Below, piece after piece: positions 40,901 through 53,600 of a DNA stretch of 64,000 nucleotides. Under the pieces are notes generated by a model. The model searched no databases and was not told where the DNA came from. It saw only the letters and a list, made by a program, of their open reading frames with translations. Both the position numbers and the translations under genes were made by a program. Every line of letters begins with the position of its first letter. The stretch's first letter is position 1. Source of the stretch: Gavia stellata (lineage: Eukaryota > Chordata > Aves > Gaviiformes > Gaviidae); NCBI RefSeq assembly GCF_030936135.1, contig NC_082595.1, positions 84,124,451 to 84,188,450 of the forward strand. Reading direction: 5' to 3'.

Positions 40901-43900
40901 CATTCATGTCAGTCGTCCAGTGTAATGATCTGTAATTCATACTTTCCTGCCTATTACATTTATTTGCCTATGCTTGCGTCATGTCCCTCCTAACCTTCAG
41001 GAATGAAGAGCTTGCATTTAGGAGATTCTGGATACCCCTCCCAGATGTCTATAATCACACCCATATCTCTTTTTCTTATAACTACCTTTGCCCTGGGAAG
41101 CAAAGGTTTAGATTTTGCTCCCAGTACTTCTCACTGCAGTGGATGTTAATGTGGCTGCAGGAGGAGCAGGGTTCCATGCTTAGATTTTCTGTGGCTTTGG
41201 TATGCTGCCAGTCAAAAAGCAATAATGGAAACCCCAACAGGAAAACAGCAATTCTCTGTAGTTTATTGCCCAGTCAAATCTGAAGATAATTTCCTGGCAT
41301 CAGCTGTTGGTATTTTCCCGGCGCCAGAACTTTTCCCCTGTCAGAGTTTCTACAAATAATGTAGGTATACAAGCTACCCCCAAAAAAAGGCTCCAATAAT
41401 GTTTCATAATTGAAAGTGTTTCTTAGTTAACGAAAACAAAAGATCACCATGCATATGATAAAAATGAGATCTTACTATTAGTTCTGTAATATTGGGCCAT
41501 CTTGGAACAGGAACACTAAACAATTTTAATTTCTTTATGCTCTCTTTAGGATAGAACTATTATCTGTATAGAGAGTTTGTGGTACTGTATATGCAAGGTA
41601 CTGTATAATCACATATAAGAGCAATGAGAAATCTTTCTGTTATTTCTCAAACAAAATTGAAAATAAATTATGTTAAAAATGGAGAAATACACTAACATTT
41701 TATAAAGAACTTTTGGGTACATTAACTACTATGTCATGTAGATTTTTTAAATGGTTATATACATATTTTGTTATTTATTTTAACTGTTTAAAGCCTACTA
41801 CTTGTTAGCTGCAACTGGTACAGGCTAGCTGTAAATTTTGATAATATCTGGACTAGACAAAAGTCGCACATCCTAAATCCTCCAGTTAATAAAGAGACAT
41901 GACACAGAACCACCAGTCAGGAGGCTGATCATGCATTGTGCTTCTGCACATAGACTATTTAGATTGGGAAAACTGGGGGCTTGGCATTCGAGAAAGAAGA
42001 GCTGGTGTTGAAAATTAAGTGGTCTCAGAAAGAAGAAGGGGTCCAGGAAAGAAGAAGGTGAAGGTGAAGAAGTGCAAGCAGCAGCACAACACAAACTGGC
42101 ACAACTTTCTGCCTGAGCTTCCCAGACCAGCAGTGATCTGCCTGCTGGGATGGAAAGTGGAGACCTAGTGAACAAAGCAAGTTAGTGAGCAGGTGCATAA
42201 GATAGCCAAGTAGGGTAAAAGCTCTAATTTTGTTGGTTCTCAAGTGAACCACAGTATCCAGAACAAATATGGGCTGTTGTTTACTCTATTTGTGTAACAA
42301 CGTTTTTAAGGATTAGTCTGACTTCAGAATATAATGTCAGAACAATATTATGAAAGCTGAGGAAAAGAAAGAAAACTAAATAAAAAATCTCTGCTTTTAC
42401 ATTAAAAGACTTGATATGGGCTTTGAAGTCACTGAAGTAAAGGACACTCTTTATTTTGCTTGACAAAACTCCAGGTATAAAAGACTTAAGTGGATATAGG
42501 ATCAATATCGCTGGAATCTCTTAAGTGATCTTTCTCTAAAACTCTAAAGGCATAGTAAAAGAGAATGATAAAAGAGCTGTGAATTTCAAGAGCAGGACCA
42601 CAGAATAATTCTTCCTTGAACTACTAGATCTATTAGCATTGGGTTTTTGTTTCATAGGTTGAAATCTTTATTTGTGGGATTTGTGGAGGAAGAAGAGGAA
42701 GGTGTGTTGAAGTTCCCAGGTTAAGATATACTCAGAACAAGTATGTTTGTAAAATGGCCTTAGGCTGAATCATCAATGGTCAACCTCAGTTCTTCCTAAA
42801 GTTACCTGAATTGTAGCTTACAGTGACCTGAAAAGATCTTTCTGTGACTATCAAACACACATGATCTGAAGAAGTTTTACTGAATTTAGACAGGGAGGTT
42901 GGGATCCATCTAACCTAAGGTAGTATCTGAAAATTTGTTGCCTAAATCTGTTTTAATAAGCTGAAGCTCACTCTGCAGTCAATGCAGATAAATAGATATC
43001 TAAGGTAAATGAGATTAATCCTCTTCTAGAGGTGCATATTTCTCTCCATTAACTATAAAGGAATGTAGCACTAACTAGCTTAAAGTCAGGCAGCTGGCTT
43101 TGAGATCTATAGTTTCTGTTGAAATGAATCCCGGAATGTTAAAACACAATCTACTTCTACAAAAGCTATTTTCTATTTTCTGTATTGTCTAATCTGTATT
43201 TTGACAGCAGAGCCATTAGGTCTCATTAGTATACCTAGATTTTTTATACAATCCACAAGTAAGGACTTCATAAGTGGAATCAAGTCAGCTAATATGATGA
43301 TTGGAAAGCAAACCGATATTAAAAGATGTAGGTTATACTTTAAATCCTGTTCCCTTCTCAAGTGCTCTTACAGGACTGAACTAAACAGAAGTGTTCATTT
43401 CACAAATATTTTCCTGGTGCTTGGCACCTGAAAATGAGCACAGAGATCAGACCTTTTGAAAGGCAACTGGAAGACATGATAGTGCTGCCCTTTTTTCAGT
43501 AGTTGAGTGGCTAATACATTAAACCAGTAGAAGTTTTTATTCTATTCTGTATTTGAAGAACCTGCATCTTGCACCTTGCATAGTCAGTAGCCTGTAAACT
43601 CTTATAGATAAAGAAAAGCCTTGTTAAAAAATCCAGAACAGTAAAGTATCTTCAGTATTTCCTGGGCCAAAAGAAAATTAGGCTCTAGTCTGGCAGTTTA
43701 GAGCATTCGCTTGAAAGAAGAGAGCTGGGTGGCAGTCCCTCTTTTAGTAATAGTCTCTGTATTAGATGTTAAGCATTTGCTCATATGAGAGTTGGAACTG
43801 CATTGTCTTCTTCTTTGGAAAGTGCCCTAATCATGAGGCTACAGTCACACACACATGCTCTCTTTTGGCTGGTAGATACATAATTGCTCCAGTGAAAAAG

Positions 43901-46900
43901 CTTCAACAGAAGGGATTCTAAGGAAGGCTTACCATGGAAGGCAATGAAGAGATTAAGATAGACTTGGTAAGTGTTTGCAAGTCTAGACTAGTGTTTGGAT
44001 GACTTTCCTAAAAATCAGTATATACAGGGAAGATGAGGTGGACCCCATATTCCACATTGTGGAGGATAGATATCTGTAACTAACATGGAAGTGACTAAGC
44101 AGTGCTGCCACCACCACTGACTCTCCATGGGAAAGGGATGCTGTTCAAGGAAAGGGTTTTTAAGACTTTGGAGAGTCTTCCCTGCAGCATGGGAACTAGT
44201 TGCCAAAGACCATGAGACAAGGGGTAAGACATAATCTTGCAGTCAACTCTCGCTCAGATAGCTAGTCCTTGTGGATGCCATTCACAGCTGCTTTATCATT
44301 CAAGTATCACATAGGAATCCTGCGTACTTCATGACTGGCTCCTGCCCCTAAGGAGAAACAGGTTTTGTGCACTTCCCTGAAATTGTGACACTATCAAAAA
44401 GATACTGGAATCCAAGGGACTACTTTCTGAAACTGTCTTGAACTGACTACTAATTATAATTTTGTTTGATAGCCCTTTCATAGCTGGATGCAGCTGGATG
44501 AAAACAAACCACAAAGGGAGCACATTTTTGCTTATCATTAATTTTTACTTAGTTTTGTAGACACTTGTGAGACACTGCAGTAATCTTCTTTTATATATAT
44601 GTCATATATTGTAAATTGATTTAGTAAGTTTATTCATTTCAGGAGTCTTCTTTTGTTACTTCTCACAAGTCTAATCAAATAAATACATTTTATAATGAGT
44701 TGGATTATGTGATATTGTTTAAACTAATCTGGTGAACTTCTACTTTATTACAATAATAGATGTCACTAAAGTTTAATATTAAATTTTCTAATGCCCTGAG
44801 GGCATTTTCCATGAGGTAGAGAAGCAGGGCTCTGAGATGACTTGTTTAGATTTTGAAAATCAGTCCAGTCCTCCTGCCATATTTACGTGAAAAAATAATT
44901 ACTACAGTTTAAAAAATAAACAACCAGAAATACATAACTTTTCTCACTCTTGCTTTAATACCTACACTCATAAACCATAACTAGATGATGGCACATGTGA
45001 GTGCTTCACAGTTCCTGGGTCCAATCATCTGCCCCTGCTGCATCCTGCATCTGTATCAGGTAAAAGCCAAGGTATACACCTGCTGAATGATGGTTTCCAG
45101 ACCCAGGAAACCAAGGTATATAGGCCAGATGGAAATGTAGGTACAAACCACCCTAAAGGGTCAGAACCCAGGAAGGTTCTATATTTTAGGAAGCAAATTT
45201 TGATTGTTTTAAGGATGCGTCCTTTTAGCCAGCAGTAGGGTTATTTTTTTCATGAGAAACCCGGTGCAGCCTTTTCTTCTCTCCTAGGCTTAAAGAAAAG
45301 GCTTAAAGCCTGTTCTGTTCTTAACAGATGTTTGAGACATCTCTCTTCTCAGCAACTTAAAGAATTGATGTTTTGGCAGTATCCCTTGCAGACAGTTTAG
45401 CTGCTGTCCTGATTTCTAGTTCAGGCACTTAAAAATGCCTCACTACCTACAGATTAAATAAAAAAATTGCTTTTACCTATAAGTTAATCTCCTTAATCAT
45501 GTTTTAGTGACTGAAGTACAGTTTTCTCCTAGGCTTTAATTCACCTCCACCAACATAATATTCTTCAGAAAAAGCTTGCTTTTGCCTTGATGAGGATCTT
45601 AGGACATGTTAATGCTAGCTCTCTGACAGGATCTAACAATAACACTTCTGAGTGAAGCAGTTCCACTCTGCAGGGTAGACTCTTATCATCTTGAATGTGT
45701 GATCAACCATGACTCCAGAATTTCAATGAGGAAATAGACTGTCACAGAGCTGTGTGAGGGGCTCACCTGGCTATGTGGGATGAAAATCTTCAGTTCAAAG
45801 AACCTGTGCTTGTGCAGAAATGGGTCATTCTTCTCAACTGTACTGCAGAATTGGTAGTACAGTCAGTCATCAAATTGCTGTGGTCGTAAGTTTGCAGCGC
45901 GACTAAGTGTTTTCTACATAGATACTTATGTTAGGAGCATTCTTGGGACTACAGCTTTCTTTCAGAAAACGGGGGCTCTCAAATCATGTTGGGGTCACTG
46001 ATAGCACATAGGTACTTAGTTTCCCCCTCTCAAATAGAAGCATGTCTGCCAAGTAATAGGGATAGCTCTCACTGCTACTGCAGGTGTTGGCAGATGGAAA
46101 GGTCTTACAAAACTATTTGAATACAAATGCAGTAAATAGCATATGAATAATTTGGGCCTGCGGCACCCAGTGGAAGGATAAAGAAAAATATATTTGGAAG
46201 GACAGACCCAGGGCAAACTTTGCTAGGCTTCAAAGCCACTGAATATCTATCAGTGATGGCTTTAAGCACACAAAGAACACGAAGGATCCTGTGTATGCTT
46301 ATGTCTTGGTAGCATATACAATGTTCCTAGGCGACCCATTGAAAAAAATTAAGATAACAGAACCCAAGGTAAAGCTTAACCAGGAAAGCAATACACATAT
46401 TTTTACACTATTTTGTACGCAGCCTAGACCTGTATGCCTATAGAATACCTGTGAAGAAGGGCCTGCTTTTGTTTATAAGGAGTGTAATTTTATGTGCTAC
46501 ACCACTGGTCTTCTTTTTCAGCATCTTTTTAACTACAAACCTGTGTTCATCTGTTTTGACTCATGAGGTACCAGATAATTCCTTTTTATTTTTAATTGAA
46601 TTGTTTTTATCTGATGCTGCAATAGATTGTTTTGGCATAAATACAGTTATTGAATTCCTTTTAGCTGGGCATCAACTTCATCCAGTAATTTACTAAACTA
46701 ATATTATCTGAGGAAGTCAAAAGAATAGCACAGTCAGACCAGCTGCTTGTTAAATTAAAACAATTTCTTCTTAAGCCTAAAGCACAGCATAGAACCGTAG
46801 GGAAAAAGCTGTCAAGCATTCAAAGGAAGGTCCACAAAACCAGGATGACACCTATTGTTTGCTGTGACGTTATTTATTTTCCTTTTCCCTAGTATGTACA

Positions 46901-47635
46901 TAGAGATTTTGGGTAAAGTCTATTTTCCACTCCTCCCACCCTGGAATTGCTTACTCCTTCTCCCAAAGCTGAATTTCCAGTCCCTGAACAGCCTTTAGCA
47001 GGCACAAGCACAGAGTAGAAAGCGCTGGTACACATGAAGTGTTCATACGGAGCCATAATGAACAACTCACATGAGTTCCAGCTCTTCTCCTCTCACCCCA
47101 GTCTGGACCTCTCTAATTCTCTTTCTTCATTTACATGCAGTGATGTGGCTTTATTGATCTTATAGGAGCTTTTTTAAAACAAGTCTGATAAGAGCACATG
47201 TCAAATCTAACATCTACGGAGTTACTGATGTAAACCACCAACTTTGCCCACCATCTCGTTTGATCAACCTGAATTCCTGAAATAATGAAAAGACCCCATA
47301 GGAGTGTGGAAAAATTACAAAAAAAACTTTGATGAACAGCTGAAGTCAGTGTTGGGTAATTGATAGTTACAATTGCTACTTATCCTTTCCCTTTGTGTCA
47401 AACCCGAATAAATGTCTTGTGAAAGGACAGAAGGCAATTACATAAAATCAACTTACAGGAACAGGGAACTTGGTAAGGTTAAGAGGATTTGGAAAAAAAC
47501 ACTGTTTTTCCAAGTGAGAAATTTATATGAAATTGCCTAAGAAATATAACAGCAATTTGATTATTGTAGCATGGATTTGTCTCTTGAGTAGGGAGGAAGT
47601 GTTATCTCTTTTTGGTTTTGTAGTAAGCATAATTT
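37902..47635. other. Intergenic desert
   Basis: About 9.7 kb with no recognised gene or mobile element. A purine-rich stretch lies at about 41,985-42,080. Open frames are all 100 codons or shorter. Confidence 0.65.
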
Positions 47636-47640
47636 GGGGG

Positions 47641-48764
47641 TGTCGTGGTTTAAGCCCAGCCGGACTAATCACCACACAGCTTCTCACTCACTCCCCTTCC
47701 TCAGCTGGACAGGGGAGAGAAAATATGAGGAAAAGGCTCGTAGGTCGAGATAAGGACATAGGGAGATCACTCACCAATTACCATCATGGGCAAAATAGAC
47801 TTGACTTGGGGAAATTAGTTTAATTTATTACCAATCAAAATCAGAGTAGGATAATGAGAAGTAAAACCAAATCTTAAAAAGCAACACCTTCCCCCCCACC
47901 CCTCCCTTCTTCCCGGGCTCAACTTCACTCCCAAACCTCTTCCCCCCCGAGCGGCACAGGGGGATGGGGAATGGGGGTTGCGGTCAGTTCATCACATGTT
48001 GTTTCTGCCGCTCCTTCCTCCTCACACTCTTCCCCTGCTCCAGCGTGGGGTCCCTCCCACAGGAGACAGTTCTCCACGAACTTCTCCAACGTGGGTTCTT
48101 CCCACGGGCTGCAGTTCTTCACGAACTGCTCCAGCATGAGTCCGTTCCACGGGGTGCAGTCCTTCAGGAACAGACTGCTCCAGCGTGGGTCCCCCTCGGG
48201 ATCGCAAGTCCTGCCAGCAAACCTGCTGCAGCGTGGGCTCCTCTCTCCACGGCTCCACAGGTTCTGCCAGGAGCCTGCTCCAGCATGGGCTTCCCACAGG
48301 ATCACAGCCTCCTTCGGGCATCCACCTGCTCCAGCGTGGGGTCCTCCACGGGCTGCAGGTGGATATCTGCTCCACCGTGGACCTCCATGGGCTGCAGGGG
48401 GACAACCTGCTTCACCATGGTCTTCACCACGGGCTGCAGGGGAATCTCTGCTCCGGCGCCTGGAGCCTCTCCTCCCCCTCCTTCTGCACTGACCTTGGTG
48501 TCTGCAGAGTTGTTTCTCTCACATATTCTCACTCCTCTCTTCTCTGGCTGCCTCTTCCTGGTTTTTCAGCCCTTCTTAAATATGTTATCACAGAGGCGCT
48601 ACCACTGTTGCTGATTAGCTCAGCCTTAGCCAGTGGCAGATCCGTCTTGGAGTCGGCTGGCATTGGCTCTATCAGACATAGGAGAAGCTTCTAGCAGCTT
48701 CTCGCAGAAGCCACCCCTGTAGCCCCCCCCTGCTACCAAAGCGCTGCCACGCAAACCCAATACA
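47641..48764 (-). mobile_element. ERVL-like solo LTR, about 1.1 kb
   Basis: Read on the minus strand, this LTR starts TGTATTGGGTTTGCGTGGC and ends with a diverged GGGCTTAAACCACGACA, matching a common avian ERVL-like LTR family. A GGGGG run flanks both ends (47636-47640 and 48765-48769), consistent with a 5-bp duplication, though the run makes it ambiguous. On the minus strand there is a CCAAT box (48662-48666), a TATTTAA-type box (48576-48582) and AATAAA (47824-47829). No internal retroviral sequence is adjacent, so it is a solo LTR. Its borders are sharp and it is less diverged than the copy at 34 kb. Confidence 0.85.
48035..48460. repeat. Minisatellite-like tandem array inside the LTR
   Basis: About ten imperfect units share the core CTGCTCCAGCGTGGGTCC followed by a CCACGGGCTGCAG-type segment. 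Unit starts are near 48035, 48081, 48126, 48175, 48223, 48275, 48326, 48367, 48407 and 48448, giving a period of 40-52 bp. The array yields open frames on both strands, which look like low-complexity artefacts. It is not a CRISPR array: the units have no constant repeat/unique spacer structure and lie wholly inside an LTR. Confidence 0.85.
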
Positions 48765-48769
48765 GGGGG

Positions 48770-50173
48770 GAAAAAACCCCAACATGTAAACAATTGGAAG
48801 CCTCTTCCTTAAGTAATTAAAATCTTATTTATAGAATTATAATGTAGTTTCTAATCAGAATATATCCTACAGTCCTAAATAAGAAATGCAGATAACTTAT
48901 CCTATTACTATCAAAAGATTTTCTCTCTATCTATCAGATGCAGCCAAGTGACTCATATGCCCAAAGCCATGGGCCTTTGGGGAACAGGGAGCAAAGGTAA
49001 GCGAGCTGATGCAGAAATTTTCTAGTTTGCATCTGGTCTTTCTTGAAGTTGACTACTTCCAACCTTATGAAGTATTTCTTAGAGTAAAGACACCGTATTT
49101 AAGCCAGCACAACTCTCTCTGCTTAAACCAGGAGATTTATAAACCAGAAACAAGTGCTGCAGGCAAAATTTACAGATTTTCTTCCAATGTTCCTATTTTA
49201 CGGGGATATGTGCAGTTTTTCTGCTAAATGAGTGGCTGTTTCCAGCTGTATGTGATCAGATACTAGGCTTTGTATGGTAACATATACACATTGACGTTCA
49301 GCAGAAACACATAACCTCAGTATAGAAGAAGGTGGATTAACTATCTTTTCCCATCAGATGGTTTAATAACTCAGGAAAACTGTAGTATCAACCAAGAGAG
49401 ATTAAGTTCTCTGTGTCTTACAGAGAACAATTGCCTAGTTTGGTACGACATCTACCCTTCCCATGAAGAGTAACTGCCAGTACATTATTTAGTACAGCTT
49501 CAAGCTTATGCTTGTGTACCTACCTAAGTACTGAGTCCATTAAGATACCTCCTTCCTGTCCCTTTCTTATGACTCTCTTCCTATTTATTTTTTCTTGTAA
49601 TCAAATGTAAAAACTGCTGTTTATGGTAGAAAAAGATATAAGCAGAAATTAACTGAAAAGTAGGTGCAAAGATATATTACCATTATGCATTCAACATTCA
49701 GCACCTTTTCCCTCAGCTACACACATTGTCTTTATAAATTTCTCTGAATATAGATTTATACTAGAGGATAAAAAGCAGTTTGGTTCAGCACAAAACAGAC
49801 AGCAGTGTAGAGACTAAACAGAAGAAGTCCAGTTATTTAATTTATAAAAAAAAAAAAAAAGCAAAATAGGACTTTGTAATTCTGCAAAGAGTTAGAAAAG
49901 ACATGGAATTATTTTTAAAAGTCACTAGTGAAGATGACATATAGCATGACCCCAATTATCTGATATATAAATTGTATGGTATATAATGGAAAAGGGAAAA
50001 GGATGGATGGAATGGGAATTGTTCTAAATTACTTGGAAAACAAATAAATCAGATGACCAATCTGACCTAGTCTGATGCATCAACATTTCCTTTGAGAAAG
50101 GTTTAATCTCACAAAAGAAACTGTCTAAATAAGTCTGCCCTCAGGAAAAAAAAAAAAGTCTACTTTATTTTCT
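48770..50173. other. Intergenic
   Basis: AT-rich, with A runs at about 49,846-49,860 and 50,145-50,157. Nothing else recognised. Confidence 0.65.
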
Positions 50174-50690
50174 ATGGCAGAGGAATACTCCTCCTCCTCC
50201 TCTGGTTTTAAAGACCAGCACAAAACTAGACCTTCACCTTCATTAGAGTCAGTAGAAGGCAGTGCTTGTGGACAGCATGAGAGCAGTTCCAGGAGAGTGG
50301 AGTACATCTTCTGCAGTGTCCTTGTGCCTGATTTAAAGTCCATTGTCAATGACAATACTCATATTAAAACCAATGGTCATTCAGGTAAGGAAGCCAAAAA
50401 AAAAGAAACCAAAACCACAAACTTCAATAGTAAGATATTTTTAAAACTGCACTCATGACAATTTGTTTATTTTTCTCTTTTTAGTGGACTTCATCAGAAA
50501 ACTTTTGGAAACATTGAATGATTCAATTAACATTGTAAATACTATAGTCACTTTGTGCTTGCACAGGTCTTTTATGGTGTGGGCAGTCTGTTCCAGGAAA
50601 CGATTTCAAAGGTCCACAATAGATGTCCATTCTGTACCTAAAATATTAACATTTTGTTGTATTGTCATGAGCAAGTTATGTTTAAAATAA
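50174..50690 (+). other. Candidate two-exon transcript, unproven
   Basis: Two open frames are joined by a plausible short intron. The first starts at the ATG at 50174 (MAEEYSSSSSGF...) and stays open to a strong donor, TTCAG|GTAAGG, after 50384. The acceptor, a T-rich tract ending TTTTTAG, is at 50484, with a possible branch point CTCAT about 30 bases upstream. The intron would be 100 bp (50385-50484). Splicing keeps the frame (phase 1) and reads on (VDFIRKLLETLNDSIN...) to the TAA at 50688-50690, giving about 138 residues. An alternative first acceptor is CAG at 50178-50180. The ATG context is weak (T at -3, G at +4). I recognise no protein family, and chance agreement is quite possible in a window this large. 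Confidence 0.25.
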
Positions 50691-53600
50691 GGTATATGAG
50701 GATGAAAAAATAAATTGCAAATACAGGAGCAGAGAAAAGTAGTTTTGCATAATTCATTTAAAAAATTATTTTGAAATAAATCTCTTCATCAGGCTTTGTA
50801 TTTTGATATTCCTAAAAAAAAAAGTAATTACACTTTAGGTATGGTTAGGTAGCTGACATTTACATAGTTTGGGAAGTATCATTGCATTATAGATTTCTCA
50901 CCTGTTTTTATTTTAATAGCTGCTGATTTTCTATTTGTATATGGTACACTAAATCTATAGAAATGCATAACAATTATTAAAAAAGTTTTGTAAATCTGTA
51001 AGTTTGAATTGCCCTTGAGATGTCTAAGTTTAAAATAATAAAACAAAATCCTATACAATAAAGATCAGAAGGAAATATTATTGTTCAGTCATTACATAAA
51101 ATTAGTATGATACTGACTGAACTGGGACAGTGCTTAAACATACGTAACAGTGGTATAATCTGTCCTTAAATTTCATCCCCTCCAAAAAAAATTATATAAT
51201 CACGGAGTTCATAGAGCTTTGGAATGACTTATTTGGAAAATTAAATAATTGCAAGATGAGACTGCACTTAATGCTCTATTCAGAAAAAGAATGACTCATC
51301 ATCAATTTGCTCCATGGGTGAACTGAGCTTTGCAATAGTTGAGACTAATACAGCACAGCTCCTGAAATAAAGCAAATCCATTTTCACTGGCACAAATGGC
51401 AAATAAACTCCATCATTATGAGCAGATTTAAAAACATTTGCTGAGCTTTTAACATTTTCATTCTTATTGCTTTATAACTGGCGCTGGTCAGACAGTAAAA
51501 ACATTTTTTTTTTTCCACAAACTTGCTAAACGTTTTCCTGCTTTTTAAATTTCCTCTCTTTTAAGTTTCCTGACCTTCTCAATTTATTATGCACATCTCT
51601 AAGAGACCTATTACAAGTACAATTAAATACTGACGACTTCTCCAAAAAGAAACTGTTGGGAACATTAAATGGACTTTGCTAATGTTAAGAAGCAAGGAGA
51701 AGGGGAAAAGTTGCCAAAAGTTTCGAAACTACTCATGATCTGAAGGTTTTAAAATATGGGTTCATACTTATTGTTCTAAATCTTATGGATGAGAATGCTC
51801 AGTGTGGACTAAGGATATTTTAGGAGTTGAAGTCCTCTTACCTAAGAAGAGAAACTGGGAATCTAAGTGTTTTCATAGAGGACTTGTTCTCTAAGAAAAA
51901 CTGACTCACAAAGCTGATATAGTTTTTCATTCTTCTGAACTGGAAGTGTCTGTATCTCCTATTACCCATTAAAAAATTGCATCCAGATATGCTCAGTTTT
52001 GATCAAATAAATTGTGAAATAATTTATAACATTTTTCCATGGTTTACAGTTAATAAAATGCTAACTTGATTTTCAAATAATTGCCTGTCTTCTACACACC
52101 TTCTTTTGTATACTGCTAAGAGCCTTAAAATCATTCAATGACTTTTCCAGAAAATGTTTGTGCTATGATCCAGTAAGACTGAAATCTATGTGAAGTATTG
52201 ATTCTATGATTTCTTTAAAACCAGACAAATCTTTACAAGTGGGATGAGTACCACTTCACAGTCATCTGCTGAACTAGAATATCTTTGTCAAAAGAATTTT
52301 CTGTGGGGTTTTTGTTTCATACTGGTGATAATACCTGCATTTAATCCTAAATTAGATACCTAACTGGTTCCTAAGTTTTAGGTTCCTACTGAAATGTTCT
52401 GCCTAAAATAGTTCTTTATATAGAAAGTGGAGAGATTTAGGTACCTTTAAAGCTCCAAAGCATCTCTCATCTTTTTTTCTCAAATAAATTCTGTCATTTT
52501 ATTTTAAGCATGGTCTGCCTTTCCACCTCTGTATGCCTGAAGTAGAATACATTTTGTCATGCAAATCATATCCACTTTTTGGAAGACTTATTTTTCTGTT
52601 CCATCATATGTTCTATAATGACAAACTCCTCCGGCCTCTTTATTGTCATACACTACTGAAATCTGTTAGAATTCATTTGCACTAATGTTATTATGTACAA
52701 GATAGATGTTTACATCTAATCTAGTTACTGACTTCATATCCAGTGGAGAGAAATCTGATTTTGCATATGATGACTCATCTCAACCAAAGGTAGGTACCTG
52801 CAGGTCAGATGAATAAACTGCTGGAAAAGCCTATTTCAACCTACTGACTGTAAAAGGTGTCTATGGTGACTGGAGTATACTTAGAGATCCGATTTTTACA
52901 CTCCTAAAGCTAGTTGAGAGTACCAACTTCTGTAACTTGCTGTGCTGAATAAACAGCACTTAACTATAAACTGAAGGATTTGGTCAAGGAAGAGTGCTAG
53001 GAGTCTGAAAACTGTAGCTCAACTTTTCTAAATCATGTATCACCTTCTTTGTACCTCAGTTTGTCCATTAGTTTTGATTATTGTTGTTATACTTCAAGAG
53101 AAGAGTTTGTATTAAAGGGAGATTTACATACTGGGAAAGGATGGTGGAAATAAGCAGAAAGGGAAAAAGTAAAAGAAAGGTACAAAAGGAATCATTTTGC
53201 ATCATATGAAAAGGAAACTTAGAAAGCAATGTAGTCAGAGGTATGTATGAAAAGCAACAGTTTTAAATCTTGGAGGTAAGGATGAAAGGGAAATTCAGAC
53301 TTCTATTACTGACTAATTGCAGTAAGGTTAGAGGAAACGGGTGAAGTGGAGACTGTGCTATGATCATGGAGAAAGTTTTTGTGAAAGTGTTTGAGCTACC
53401 TGCAATGGATAAGCTGTAATAGAAAGGTTAGAAGGAACAGCAGAGATAGAACTTCAAACATGGGGAAACAAAAGATAAGATCTGGTCTTTACCTACACAT
53501 GGAAAGGAGAAAATTATAGTTATGTCATAGAATCACAACTTCTCTGTCAGTTTTGGTAGCATCACAGGGAAGAAAGAAGAGAACAGACATTCTAGTCCGT

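Noticed and set aside
48035..48460. Regularly spaced repeats that might suggest a CRISPR-like array
   Set aside because: The units are directly adjacent imperfect copies within an LTR in vertebrate DNA, with no spacers and no cas genes.
47964..48694. Open frames of 127-216 codons on both strands
   Set aside because: They lie inside the ERVL-like LTR tandem array; the repeat structure explains their length.
52199..52220. ATTCTATGATT resembling a CR1 3' end (also near 56,020 and, reversed, near 53,525)
   Set aside because: Only the short terminal motif is present, without any CR1 sequence next to it.
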